Shown here one piece after another: positions 1-6,882 of a DNA stretch of 10,279 nucleotides. The position numbers and the translations under genes are program-made. How positions within the stretch are numbered: position 1 is the stretch's first letter; each line of letters opens with the position of its first letter. This DNA is from Clostridium sp. Lineage in GTDB: Bacteria > Bacillota > Clostridia > Clostridiales > Clostridiaceae. The notes under the pieces were generated by a model. That model was not told the DNA's origin. It did no database searches and saw nothing but the letters and a program-made list of their open reading frames with translations. The stretch is from positions 1 to 10,279 of the forward strand of contig JAAZGI010000212.1 of assembly GCA_012511315.1 (NCBI GenBank), read 5' to 3'.

Positions 1-126
1 ATAGCTTGGTAAATAAGAGACACCGCTGTGAGCATAGAAATACGCCATCAAGTATGCTCTATTCCCAAGAAGCTCCCACTTCAAGCGTTAAAACCGTTAG
101 GTTGAGCTAAGTGGTGAGTAGTTCAC
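1..126 (+). ncRNA. ssrS: Possible 3' part of 6S RNA (cut by window edge)
   Basis: There is no convincing reading frame here, but the sequence is strongly structured. GAGCATA at 30-36 pairs with TATGCTC at 53-59. CTCCCACTT at 73-81 pairs with AAGTGGTGAG at 109-118, leaving only U115 bulged. The sequence then ends in GTAGTTCAC just before the clpB promoter. The arrangement AAGAAGCTCCCACTT...AAGTGGTGAGTAGTTCAC resembles, from memory, the 3' end of Firmicutes 6S RNAs, which bind the housekeeping RNA polymerase holoenzyme. The 5' half and the closing stem would lie outside the window, so identity cannot be settled here. The alternative is a structured leader or another small RNA. Confidence 0.45.
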
Positions 127-131
127 TTTAG

Positions 132-140
132 TGGTATAAT
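132..140 (+). promoter_or_regulatory. Extended -10 promoter of clpB
   Basis: TGGTATAAT is a perfect sigma-A -10 hexamer (135-140) with the TG extension. No good -35 lies 16-18 bases upstream: the best placed hexamer is TGGTGA at 112-117. This suggests a promoter that depends on the extended -10. Transcription would start near 147, about 60 bases before the clpB start codon. No CIRCE element or CtsR heptamer repeat is visible around it. Confidence 0.55.
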
Positions 141-164
141 GTAAGTATTAAAATGATTAACTGA

Positions 165-184
165 CACATGGAGCGATCCATGTG
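165..184 (+). promoter_or_regulatory. Hairpin with GCGA tetraloop in the clpB leader
   Basis: CACATGGA at 165-172 and TCCATGTG at 177-184 form a perfect 8-bp stem closed by GCGA, a GNRA-type tetraloop. It lies within the predicted clpB mRNA leader, about 18 bases after the likely transcription start and 10 bases before the Shine-Dalgarno GAGGTG (195-200). It does not cover the ribosome binding site. It could stabilise the mRNA 5' end or bind a protein; no T-run follows, so it is not a terminator. Confidence 0.5.
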
Positions 185-206
185 ATCTTTGCGTGAGGTG
201 AATTGA

Positions 207-2801
207 ATGAATTCTGAAAAATACACAAAAAATACCATTGGTGTGCTGAATGCAGCCTTGAATAGCTGTGTGGAGAATGGGAATTCTCAGATCGAAGATA
301 TTCATTTGCTCTGGGGATTAATTAAAGAGGATGATTCTCTCATCAATAACATCTTTAGAAAAGCTAATATTGACACAAATAATCTAAAGCGAGAAGTGAA
401 GGCGATGATTGATCGCAAGCCGAAGGTGTCAGGTGGGGCTCAGCCAGGAATCTCACAGGGTTCCAATAAAATTATGTTAGAGGCTGAAGAACATGCTGAG
501 AAAATGGGCGATCAATACGTAAGCGTAGAGCATATTCTAATGGCTTTATTTTCTAGCTATGCTCAAGATGTAAAATCTTTATTTCAAAAGTATGATATAA
601 CATTGGATAAGTTTATGATGCTGTTAAAGGAAGTTCGGGGTAGTCAGCGAGTAACGTCTGACGATCCAGAAGCAACCTACGAAGCGCTTCAACGCTTTGC
701 GACAGACTTAACAGAACTAGCTAGGCAAAATAAACTAGATCCAGTGATTGGACGAGACGAAGAGATTCGCCATGCCATCCGAATTTTATCACGAAAAACT
801 AAGAATAACCCAGTGCTTATTGGGGAGCCAGGAGTTGGTAAAACGGCAGTGGCAGAAGGTATGGCCCAACGCATTATTAACGGAGATGTTCCTGATAACT
901 TAAAAGATGTGAAGCTTTATTCCTTAAATATCGGAAATCTATTGGCTGGTGCTAAATATCGGGGAGAATTTGAAGAACGATTAAAGGCTATCTTAGACGA
1001 GATCAAACAATCTCAAGGAGGTATCATTCTCTTCATTGATGAAATCCATAACATTGTGGGCGCTGGTAAAAGTGAAGGATCCATGGATGCTGGCAATATG
1101 CTAAAACCTATGCTGGCTCGCGGGGAACTTCGTTGTATTGGTGCCACAACCTTGGACGAATATCGAGAGTACATCGAAAAGGACTCTGCCCTAGAGCGAC
1201 GTTTTCAGCCGGTTATGATTGACGAACCCAGTGTAGAGGAAACCATAGCCATTCTGCGCGGCTTAAAAGAGCGCTATGAGATTTTTCATGGTGTGACCAT
1301 TACAGACCTTGCATTAATTGAGGCAGCGGTTTTGTCCAATCGCTATATTTCAGATCGCTTCTTGCCAGATAAAGCCATTGATTTAGTGGACGAGGCCTGT
1401 GCCCTTATTAAGACAGAGCTTAATTCCATGCCTACAGAACTTGATAGCATTCGCCGAGAAATCATGATTTTGGAGATTGAAGAAGCTTCTGTACGAAAAG
1501 AATCTGATGAAGGATCCAGAAAGCGCTTAGAAGAATTACAACGAGAAATTTCGGAACAAAAAGATGAATTTAAGCGCTTGAAGGCTAAATGGGAAGATGA
1601 GAAATCTTCCATTACTCACATCAATGAACTAAAAGAAGAAATTGAAACAATTAACTTTGAAATCAGTGAAGCAGAGCGTCAATATAATTTAGAAAAAGCA
1701 GCCGAACTGAAGTATGGTCGTCTGCCTGAAGCACAAAAGGACTTGGAGAAAGCAAAAGCAGAAGCATCTAAAAAAGAAGCGGCGACCCTTTTACGTGAAA
1801 AAGTAACACCTGAAGAAATTGCTAAAATCGTTTCTCGCTGGACAGGAATCCCAGTTTCTAGAATGCTAGAAGGAGAGCGACAGAAACTTTTAAACTTAGA
1901 AAAGATCTTGCATCAGCGAGTCATTGGTCAGGAGGAGGCAGTCAGTCGGGTTACAGAAGCCATCCTACGCTCTAGAGCTGGTATCAAAGATCCGAAACGA
2001 CCCATTGGTTCCTTCCTCTTCCTAGGACCTACCGGAGTCGGCAAAACCGAACTGGCCAAAACCTTGGCAGAAGTTTTATTTGACACCGAATCGAATCTGA
2101 TTCGGATTGATATGTCAGAGTATATGGAAAAGCATACGGTGGCTCGACTCATTGGAGCTCCTCCTGGCTACATAGGTTATGAAGAAGGAGGACAATTGAC
2201 GGAAGCAGTCCGGCGTAAACCTTATTCGGTCGTTTTGTTTGACGAAATCGAGAAAGCCCATCGAGATGTCTTTAACATTCTCTTACAAGTTTTAGATGAT
2301 GGTCGAATCACAGATTCCCATGGTCGCACGGTGGACTTTAAAAACACGGTTATTATTTTGACCTCTAACATTGGGTCCCAATATCTAATTGAAGGAATGG
2401 ATGCCATTGGCAACCTTGAACCGGAAGCAACAGAGAAAGTAATGACAGAACTAAGGGCATCTTTCCGTCCAGAGTTCTTAAACCGCTTGGATGAGATTGT
2501 AATGTATAAGCCATTAACCATGCCACAAATCAGTCAAATCATGGACTTAATGCTCCAAGAAATTACAGAGCGGATTAAGGATAAGGGAATTAAGATTTCC
2601 TTATCAGATGAAGCCAGAGACCTCATTGTTCGTGAAGGCTATAATCCAGTTTATGGAGCCAGACCCTTGCGTCGATATTTGCAAAGCACCCTGGAAACCC
2701 TTCTTGCTCGTGGAATCATCTCAGGAGAAATTGACAATAATCAAGAGGTTCACTTCATCGTTCAAGATAAGGCTTTGGCCATGGAAGTTACCAAACCTTG
2801 A
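207..2801 (+). CDS. clpB: ATP-dependent chaperone ClpB (Hsp100 disaggregase)
   Basis: This cytoplasmic AAA+ unfoldase threads aggregated protein through a hexameric ring and works with DnaK/DnaJ/GrpE. At 864 residues it has the usual ClpB length and order. The Clp N-domain covers about 1-145. NBD1 has Walker A GEPGVGKT at 206-213, Walker B FIDE near 276-279, pore tyrosine Y251 and arginine fingers R331/R332. A long charged coiled-coil middle domain spans about 405-525. NBD2 has Walker A GPTGVGKT at 607-614, Walker B LFDE near 677-680, pore motif GYIGY, sensor-1 TSN at 719-721 and sensor-2 GARPLRR at 817-823. The long middle domain separates it from ClpC, ClpE and ClpA. The ATG at 207 has GAGGTG (195-200) six bases upstream. 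The gene appears monocistronic. All key ATPase residues are present. Confidence 0.97.
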   Translation: MNSEKYTKNTIGVLNAALNSCVENGNSQIEDIHLLWGLIKEDDSLINNIFRKANIDTNNLKREVKAMIDRKPKVSGGAQPGISQGSNKIMLEAEEHAEKMGDQYVSVEHILMALFSSYAQDVKSLFQKYDITLDKFMMLLKEVRGSQRVTSDDPEATYEALQRFATDLTELARQNKLDPVIGRDEEIRHAIRILSRKTKNNPVLIGEPGVGKTAVAEGMAQRIINGDVPDNLKDVKLYSLNIGNLLAGAKYRGEFEERLKAILDEIKQSQGGIILFIDEIHNIVGAGKSEGSMDAGNMLKPMLARGELRCIGATTLDEYREYIEKDSALERRFQPVMIDEPSVEETIAILRGLKERYEIFHGVTITDLALIEAAVLSNRYISDRFLPDKAIDLVDEACALIKTELNSMPTELDSIRREIMILEIEEASVRKESDEGSRKRLEELQREISEQKDEFKRLKAKWEDEKSSITHINELKEEIETINFEISEAERQYNLEKAAELKYGRLPEAQKDLEKAKAEASKKEAATLLREKVTPEEIAKIVSRWTGIPVSRMLEGERQKLLNLEKILHQRVIGQEEAVSRVTEAILRSRAGIKDPKRPIGSFLFLGPTGVGKTELAKTLAEVLFDTESNLIRIDMSEYMEKHTVARLIGAPPGYIGYEEGGQLTEAVRRKPYSVVLFDEIEKAHRDVFNILLQVLDDGRITDSHGRTVDFKNTVIILTSNIGSQYLIEGMDAIGNLEPEATEKVMTELRASFRPEFLNRLDEIVMYKPLTMPQISQIMDLMLQEITERIKDKGIKISLSDEARDLIVREGYNPVYGARPLRRYLQSTLETLLARGIISGEIDNNQEVHFIVQDKALAMEVTKP

Positions 2802-2826
2802 ATCAAGAGTAGTGTGAGGTACCACC

Positions 2827-2868
2827 ATGCTACTTGCATTTCGAAAGTTCACCAAAAAACTAAGATAA
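2827..2868 (+). CDS. Possible 13-residue basic peptide downstream of clpB
   Basis: An ATG 25 bases after the clpB stop starts the peptide MLLAFRKFTKKLR. Upstream, GTGAGG at 2814-2819 lies seven bases before the ATG and nearly repeats the clpB ribosome binding site (GTGAGGTG). The peptide is basic and could form an amphipathic helix. An ORF this short arises easily by chance, and no family is recognised, so this is only a candidate. Confidence 0.15.
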   Translation: MLLAFRKFTKKLR

Positions 2869-2900
2869 TAAGCAAGTAAAATGAAAAAGCAAATAAAAAA

Positions 2901-2944
2901 AATCCAAAAGGAAGGTCAGCATTTGCCGACCTTCCTTTTGGATT
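2901..2944 (-). terminator. Strong terminator between convergent clpB and lipoprotein gene
   Basis: A perfect 17-bp stem (arms 2901-2917 and 2928-2944) encloses a 10-base loop that can add two G-C pairs around ATTT. On the minus strand it is followed by a T-rich run (complement of the A-tract ending at 2900), as expected for an intrinsic terminator of the lipoprotein gene, which ends 144 bases away. On the plus strand a shorter register, GGAAGGTC with GACCTTCC, is followed by TTTT, so it may also stop clpB transcripts. Confidence 0.85.
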
Positions 2945-3087
2945 GATAGTGGAGAATTAGAGATTAGTATTTGAATTTTTGACGTCACATTCAAATCCAG
3001 TAATTAATATTTTAGATGATGAGCTAATCTTTAAACCAGGATTATACGTGGAGACATAGACGTGGCAAGCTTTAAGAATAGATTATT

Positions 3088-4080
3088 TTAGTCTTGATTG
3101 GAGTTGGGGTCTGATTTATTTTCTGGTTTTTCAAGGGGTAGATCGTCTTTAATATTTTCCTGATATTTGGACTGACTAGTAGTTAAATTTCTGCGGCTCA
3201 TCCGCTGCTTAGGGTTACGCTTAATCAGTAAGCGTACAATGAAACCAAGTATAAGGAGTAGGGTTAAAACAGGTAGCAGGAAGAGAAGGTTTGCAGCCAC
3301 ATCAATGGCAGCGTTACCCCAGTAGTGGAGTCCACGGTTAAACTGACTGCTAAACCTAGCCCAGGGTGATTCCGGTGTTTGAGTTGTAGCTAGACCCGTT
3401 TCATCCTCCACATAGACTGTGATTTTTGAAAAATCAGTGGAGTTTTTTAACACATTGAGCTGACCTTGATAGGACTCAATTTCTTGCCTCGTTTGCTGTA
3501 GGCTGTTTTCGATGGTCAAAATATCTTCAATTGTAGTGGCTTTCGCTAAGATGTTGTTTAAGGTTTCTTCTTTGGTTTTCAATGTTTTAATATGAGCTTG
3601 GGTATCAATAAATTGAGTGGTCACATCACTCACATTTAAAATAACATTAGTTGTGGTGCCAAGCTTTTTAATGAGGTCAATGGCCTCATCAAAATTTGGC
3701 GAGGTAACTTTTATGGTAATGGTTAGATAGCGCCTGTCTTTGGTTTGAGATTGTTCCATAGAGTAAACATAACCACTAAATTGTTTGGCAATGCGTTGAA
3801 CCTCCACTTGGGCCATCTCAATGTCTTTGGCAGACAGGCTAATAACAGAGGACTTTACCAGTTTTTGATTTGAAACATCAACGGACGGTTGATCGACAGT
3901 ACCATCAGTGTTGGGAGAAGGGGAGCCTGGCTTTTCACCTTGGTCATATCCTGACTCACCATAAAAGTCATCCTGGGAACCAGTGGTTGTATTCATATTT
4001 TTGGGTCCAATACTGCATCCCGTTATTAGAAAAGCAGCCAGTCCAAAAGCCAATAAGGTACGCTTAAGTGTTTGCTTCAT
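3088..4080 (-). CDS. DUF4349-type membrane-anchored lipoprotein
   Basis: The product of about 330 residues begins with a lipoprotein signal: a positive start (MKQTLKR), a hydrophobic stretch and the lipobox ITGC with Cys22. An acidic Gly/Ser/Pro-rich linker covers about 25-68. A conserved-looking domain follows (about 70-225), where paired beta-strand motifs flank a helical, Gln/Glu/Lys-rich coiled coil (about 160-212). One strong transmembrane helix (about 257-285) is followed by a basic, hydrophilic tail. This layout matches DUF4349 proteins, whose function is unknown. The extracellular domain would sit between a lipid anchor and a C-terminal membrane helix. The ATG is supported by AAGGAGG (complement of 4088-4094) seven bases upstream. 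The gene stands alone with its own terminator. The family call rests on pattern memory. Confidence 0.8.
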   Translation of the reverse strand: MKQTLKRTLLAFGLAAFLITGCSIGPKNMNTTTGSQDDFYGESGYDQGEKPGSPSPNTDGTVDQPSVDVSNQKLVKSSVISLSAKDIEMAQVEVQRIAKQFSGYVYSMEQSQTKDRRYLTITIKVTSPNFDEAIDLIKKLGTTTNVILNVSDVTTQFIDTQAHIKTLKTKEETLNNILAKATTIEDILTIENSLQQTRQEIESYQGQLNVLKNSTDFSKITVYVEDETGLATTQTPESPWARFSSQFNRGLHYWGNAAIDVAANLLFLLPVLTLLLILGFIVRLLIKRNPKQRMSRRNLTTSQSKYQENIKDDLPLEKPENKSDPNSNQD

Positions 4081-4183
4081 GGGAAAACCTCCTTGTAATT
4101 TTTGGCGTGATGATTCTATGTATATTATATTCCATGAGACAACCTAGAATTTACAGAATTAAAACAGGATAATAAATAAAGTG

Positions 4184-4212
4184 TTTAGAAGATGTTTAAA
4201 GGGATATGTCAA
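4184..4212 (-). promoter_or_regulatory. Probable promoter of the DUF4349 lipoprotein gene
   Basis: On the minus strand a perfect -35 TTGACA (complement of 4207-4212) is followed after exactly 17 bases by TCTAAA (complement of 4184-4189), a four-of-six -10 match. Transcription would start near 4177, giving a leader of about 97 bases. A second, perfect -10 hexamer TATAAT (complement of 4124-4129) lies closer to the gene but lacks a matching -35. Confidence 0.4.
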
Positions 4213-4312
4213 TGAAAAGCAAGTCTAAAAGCTTAAAAGAAAACCAGGGATGATTATGTTTTACTAGTAATGATTGTATATTCTTTCTATATTTTCTATA
4301 TAAGGAGTAGCT

Positions 4313-4390
4313 CACTAGGTCTAAACCACTAGGTCTAAACCATTAGGTCGAAACCATTAGGCCTAAACCATTAGCTCTAAACAATTAGGG
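4313..4390. repeat. 14-bp tandem repeat array (five copies plus a partial)
   Basis: Five successive 14-base units start at 4313, 4327, 4341, 4355 and 4369, with a partial sixth at 4383-4390. The first two are identical (CACTAGGTCTAAAC); the others differ by a few substitutions: CATTAGGTCGAAAC, CATTAGGCCTAAAC and CATTAGCTCTAAAC. The core is close to palindromic, and in the fourth copy it is a perfect palindrome, TTAGGCCTAA. The array lies about 100 bases upstream of the predicted lipoprotein -35. Confidence 0.95.
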
Positions 4391-4416
4391 AGATTATGGG
4401 AAGTTAGGCTAATTCA

Positions 4417-4455
4417 TTAAACGAATCAATTGATTGAATGGATTGATTCGTTTAA
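4417..4455. repeat. 14-bp perfect inverted repeat
   Basis: TTAAACGAATCAAT at 4417-4430 is exactly inverted at 4442-4455, with an 11-base spacer (4431-4441). No T-run follows on either strand, so a classic terminator is unlikely. It could be a large operator, a recombination or replication-pausing hairpin, or the relic of a small mobile repeat. Confidence 0.85.
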
Positions 4456-4466
4456 AATATGGAACA

Positions 4467-4541
4467 AAAATGATTGAAACAAAAATAAAGCAAAATGATT
4501 GAAACGAAAAGTTGCTGAAGAATTTTATTGAAACAATAAAA
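4467..4541. repeat. Imperfect direct repeats containing ATTGAAAC
   Basis: AAAATGATTGAAACAAAAA at 4467-4485 recurs 25 bases later with one change (4492-4510). A more diverged copy, TTTTATTGAAACAATAAAA, covers 4523-4541. Copies are A-rich and adjoin the inverted repeat, whose spacer also contains TGATTGAA. This looks like a local degenerate expansion. Confidence 0.7.
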
Positions 4542-4542
4542 A

Positions 4543-4570
4543 AGTGGACTGCTCCAAAGAACAGTCCACT
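4543..4570 (-). terminator. Intrinsic terminator of lplA
   Basis: AGTGGACTG at 4543-4551 pairs with CAGTCCACT at 4562-4570 across a 10-base loop. On the minus strand the stem is followed by a run of Ts (complement of the A-tract at 4538-4543). It lies 13 bases after the lplA stop codon, as expected for its rho-independent terminator. Confidence 0.9.
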
Positions 4571-4583
4571 GTAAGCCATTAAG

Positions 4584-5570
4584 CTATTTGATTAAAAAAT
4601 CAGCAAAGGCTTCATTGGTCATATTATTGAAAAAATCTTGAAGATCAATGGACTCCAAAGATTTCAGCAAGGCTTCTTTGGTGTAGCGAACGCCTTCCAG
4701 GTGATTTTCTAAGGTCGAGATATCCTCGCGAACAAAATAATCACCATAAAGTTTAATGTTATTGATGGTGCCTTTCTTTACATCAATACGAGCATCAATG
4801 ATGCCGAAGGGGAACTTATCCACTTTGCTTACGTTGTATGCAGGGGATTTTCCGTAGTTCCATTCCCAGGTGAGGAATTTGTCTTTCACCAATTTATCAT
4901 GGATAGCTTGTTCTTCTTCTGTGAGTTGATACTCTTCTAGCTCATAGATTTCTCCAATGGTCTCGAGTAACAGCTCTTTAAATTGTTCAAGAGTTAAGGA
5001 CTTATCTTCCAAATAGTCGACGATGTTGGTAACCCGTGAACGAATGGATTTCACCCCTTTACTTTTGATTTTCATTTCCTTAACTTTTAGCGCATTGCCC
5101 AGCTCAGACATTTCAGAATTAAATAAAATGGTTCCATGCTGCAAAAGCATTCCATTTCGGAAAAATTGTGCGTTGCCGGAGAACTTCCGACCATCAATTA
5201 AGAGGTCATTTCGTCCAGAAAGTTCGGCCTCAATTCCGATTTTCTTAAGGGTCTTAATAACTGGTTGAGTTAGCACGTTAAAGTCATTTACGTTTTCCCG
5301 GGTACCACGAACGATAAAAGAAAAGTTTAGATTGCCGTGATCATGGTAGACTGCGCCACCGCCTGAGAGACGGCGTTGGACATGGATGCCTTTTTCTTTC
5401 ACATAATCTTCATTGATTTCCTCAATGGTATTTTGGTGCTGCCCAATAATGATGGCAGGATCATGGACATAGAAAATTAGGTAATCGTCCGACGGAAGGT
5501 GATTCATAATTAATTCTTCCATGGCCATGTTATAGGCAGGAATGGAATAATTTGTTTTGATATATTTCAT
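4584..5570 (-). CDS. lplA: Lipoate-protein ligase A
   Basis: The enzyme activates lipoate with ATP to lipoyl-AMP and attaches it to a lysine of lipoyl domains, such as 2-oxoacid dehydrogenase E2 subunits or GcvH. At 328 residues it matches full-length bacterial LplA, with a catalytic domain and a C-terminal accessory domain (from about 245). The signature RRLSGGGAVYHDHGNLNFS spans about 66-84. The lysine motif DGRKFSGNAQ at about 126-135 contains the expected catalytic Lys129. HGTILFN follows at about 145-151. The ATG is preceded by AAAGGAG (complement of 5577-5583) with six bases between. The gene has its own promoter and terminator and no lipoylated partner beside it, so it is probably for scavenging exogenous lipoate. 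An octanoyltransferase of the same fold is less likely given the accessory domain. Confidence 0.95.
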   Translation of the reverse strand: MKYIKTNYSIPAYNMAMEELIMNHLPSDDYLIFYVHDPAIIIGQHQNTIEEINEDYVKEKGIHVQRRLSGGGAVYHDHGNLNFSFIVRGTRENVNDFNVLTQPVIKTLKKIGIEAELSGRNDLLIDGRKFSGNAQFFRNGMLLQHGTILFNSEMSELGNALKVKEMKIKSKGVKSIRSRVTNIVDYLEDKSLTLEQFKELLLETIGEIYELEEYQLTEEEQAIHDKLVKDKFLTWEWNYGKSPAYNVSKVDKFPFGIIDARIDVKKGTINNIKLYGDYFVREDISTLENHLEGVRYTKEALLKSLESIDLQDFFNNMTNEAFADFLIK

Positions 5571-5607
5571 TGGCTACTCCTTTATGATTGAATTACAAAT
5601 CCATTTT

Positions 5608-5635
5608 ATCATATTAAGGTTTAGTTTCTACTCAA
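5608..5635 (-). promoter_or_regulatory. Promoter of lplA
   Basis: On the minus strand TTGAGT (complement of 5630-5635) and TATGAT (complement of 5608-5613) are separated by 16 bases, a good sigma-A promoter. Transcription would begin near 5601, about 30 bases before the lplA start codon. Confidence 0.55.
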
Positions 5636-5741
5636 TTTCAGAATGACAGGCTATACTGAAGTTAGTTTCGATTAGAAAATAACTTAGAAAGACAAGGGAT
5701 GAAATGAGAAATAAGATGAGAAAAAGGCCCGATTTTAATAA

Positions 5742-5769
5742 TTGAAAATATGTTTTATTTTTTTAATAG
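5742..5769 (+). promoter_or_regulatory. Possible promoter of the nucleoside hydrolase operon
   Basis: TTGAAA at 5742-5747 and TAATAG at 5764-5769 are separated by 16 bases in very A/T-rich DNA. If used, it would give a leader of about 160 bases that includes the 21-bp repeats and the short leader ORF. A/T-rich background makes chance matches likely. Confidence 0.3.
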
Positions 5770-5852
5770 CTATATCGAATAGATAGAAAGCATTTATAAA
5801 CAGATAATTAGTCGTATTAAGCAGAAAAAGAAGTTCATCAACCAGATAAACA

Positions 5853-5904
5853 GCTTTATGAAATATAGAGTTTGCTTTATGAAGCAAGGAGATTGTTTTA
5901 TGAA
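5853..5904 (+). repeat. Three 10-bp direct repeats at exact 21-bp spacing
   Basis: GCTTTATGAA occurs at 5853-5862 and 5874-5883, and GTTTTATGAA at 5895-5904. The period of 21 bases equals two helical turns, so a protein could contact all copies on one face of the DNA. As 21 is divisible by three, the ATGs of the copies are also in one reading frame. The array lies immediately upstream of the nucleoside hydrolase genes. Confidence 0.85.
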
Positions 5905-5920
5905 TTGGATTATTAGGTAA
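5900..5920 (+). CDS. Possible leader peptide upstream of the nucleoside hydrolases
   Basis: ATG at 5900 has AAGGAG (5886-5891) eight bases upstream and opens a six-codon frame, MNWIIR, that stops at 5918-5920, 14 bases before the hydrolase start. In-frame ATGs at 5879 and 5858 extend it to 13 and 20 codons through units MKYRVCF and MKQGDCF, but these starts lack good ribosome binding sites. The ribosome binding context AAGCAAGGAG at 5882-5891 is repeated exactly at 5919-5928 before the real gene. It may be a translated leader or only a duplicated start region. Confidence 0.25.
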   Translation: MNWIIR

Positions 5921-5934
5921 GCAAGGAGGGGAAC

Positions 5935-6882
5935 ATGAATAAAAAACCTGTCATTATTGATACGGATCCAGGCCTAGACGATGCAATGGCTTTGTTAATG
6001 GCTCTGGCAAGCAATCATATGGATATACGTGGCATTACGACCACGGCGGGTAATGGTTTGGTGGAGCAACACTCAAAGAATGCCATGTCTATTCTAGAGT
6101 ATGTGGGAGCAACTATACCAGTCTACTCAGGAGCCAACCAACCGATTCTACAAGCAAGATCGGGTGCGGCCAAGATTCAAGGGAAATCTGCTTTAGGAGG
6201 AATTAATCTTCCCAAAGCCAAAAAGCTTAAAGTGGCTAAACCTACAGCTGTGGAATTTATGGCAAAAGAATTAGTGGGGTCGGACAAAAAGTTTCGACTG
6301 ATTGCTTTGGGACCGCTGACCAACTTAGCAATTTTATTGGCTTCAGCGCCTGAAGTGAAAGGGCATATTGAAGAAATCATTTTAATGGGGGGCGCTGCAG
6401 TGGGTGGAAATCGAACGCCAGTGGCTGAGTTTAATATTTGGCAAGATCCAGAAGCGGCTCATATTGTTTTTGCTTCAGGGATACCGATCATTATGTGTGG
6501 GTTAGATGTTACAAGAAAGGCCTTGCTAAAGAAAGATGACTTAGAGCGAATTGACTCCGTTGGTGGAAAAGCTGGTAGATTATTTTCTGAGATTTTAAAG
6601 GAATTGGCCATTGGTCAAAAGGATGGAGTTGTAGTTCATGATGCAGTGGCGATGGCTAGAGCTTTGAAGCCGGATCTTTTTACTGGGGCGTCACATCATG
6701 TGGCCATCGACTTAGGTGGAACTCATACTCGGGGCTGTACAGTAACGGATTTGGGTAAGATGATGGGAAAAGAAGCCAATGCAGAAGTAATCTTTGATCT
6801 TGACTACAAGGGATTTGTGGATTTATTGGTGGAATCATGCGAAGTGCTTAATAAGAAGATGGGAGGAAACAAAGATGAATAA
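5935..6882 (+). CDS. Nucleoside hydrolase (IUNH family), first paralog
   Basis: These Ca2+-dependent cytoplasmic enzymes cleave the N-glycosidic bond of ribonucleosides to base and ribose for salvage. The 315-residue product has the usual length. The calcium and catalytic motif DTDPGLDD gives D11, D15 and D16. TTAGN at 36-40, the central GGNRTPVAEFNIWQDP at about 157-172 and the C-terminal H235-D236 (HDAVA) are all present. At position 82, where many members and the next gene carry a histidine (IHG), this protein has Gln82 (IQGKSALGG). This suggests altered substrate preference. The ATG follows AAGGAGG (5923-5929) at five bases. Its last codons overlap the next gene. Whether it prefers purine or pyrimidine nucleosides cannot be read from the sequence; Rih subtype is left open. 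Confidence 0.92.
   Translation: MNKKPVIIDTDPGLDDAMALLMALASNHMDIRGITTTAGNGLVEQHSKNAMSILEYVGATIPVYSGANQPILQARSGAAKIQGKSALGGINLPKAKKLKVAKPTAVEFMAKELVGSDKKFRLIALGPLTNLAILLASAPEVKGHIEEIILMGGAAVGGNRTPVAEFNIWQDPEAAHIVFASGIPIIMCGLDVTRKALLKKDDLERIDSVGGKAGRLFSEILKELAIGQKDGVVVHDAVAMARALKPDLFTGASHHVAIDLGGTHTRGCTVTDLGKMMGKEANAEVIFDLDYKGFVDLLVESCEVLNKKMGGNKDE

Larger units (their letters stand above)
2802..3087. other. Convergent intergenic region after clpB
   Basis: This stretch separates clpB (plus) from the lipoprotein gene (minus). It holds a possible 13-codon ORF (2827-2868), the long terminator hairpin (2901-2944) and a small inverted repeat: ATTTGAAT at 2969-2976 against ATTCAAAT at 2989-2996, with the palindrome TGACGTCA between the arms. 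No longer gene is visible on either strand. Confidence 0.6.
4081..4583. other. Repeat-rich intergenic region between lipoprotein gene and lplA
   Basis: These 500 bases hold no convincing gene. They contain the lipoprotein promoter, the 14-bp tandem array (4313-4390), a 14-bp inverted repeat (4417-4455), ATTGAAAC-containing repeats (4467-4541) and the lplA terminator. A 13-codon ORF at about 4213-4254 (plus) looks incidental. Confidence 0.6.
5571..5934. other. Divergent control region between lplA and the nucleoside hydrolases
   Basis: This 364-base A/T-rich stretch holds the lplA promoter, a candidate hydrolase promoter, the 21-bp phased repeats and the short leader ORF. No purine riboswitch-like core or other known riboswitch was recognised. 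The stretch 5640-5740 shows nothing I can assign. Confidence 0.6.

Noticed and set aside
1..206. CIRCE or CtsR operator upstream of clpB
   Set aside because: Neither the TTAGCACTC-N9-GAGTGCTAA dyad nor paired GGTCAAA heptamers occur; the only strong dyad is the GCGA hairpin.
207..2801. ClpC or ClpA identity
   Set aside because: The long coiled-coil middle domain of about 120 residues fits ClpB.
2980..2987. Palindrome TGACGTCA (CRE-like)
   Set aside because: This eukaryotic motif has no expected role here, and an 8-bp palindrome can arise by chance; it lies in a 3' intergenic region.
4467..4541. Repeats ending in ATTGAAAC suggested a CRISPR array
   Set aside because: Only two good copies exist, they are 25 bp apart with about six bases between them, and no spacers of regular length or cas genes are present.
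5023..5268. Plus-strand frame inside lplA
   Set aside because: It is antisense to a well-supported gene with conserved catalytic motifs, and its peptide has no recognisable features.
5571..5934. Purine riboswitch before the nucleoside hydrolases
   Set aside because: I could not find the conserved purine-riboswitch core or a matching three-stem layout.
6794..6874. Longer start for the second nucleoside hydrolase
   Set aside because: The extra 27 residues overlap the first hydrolase, match no family feature and lack the well-spaced ribosome binding site found before 6875.
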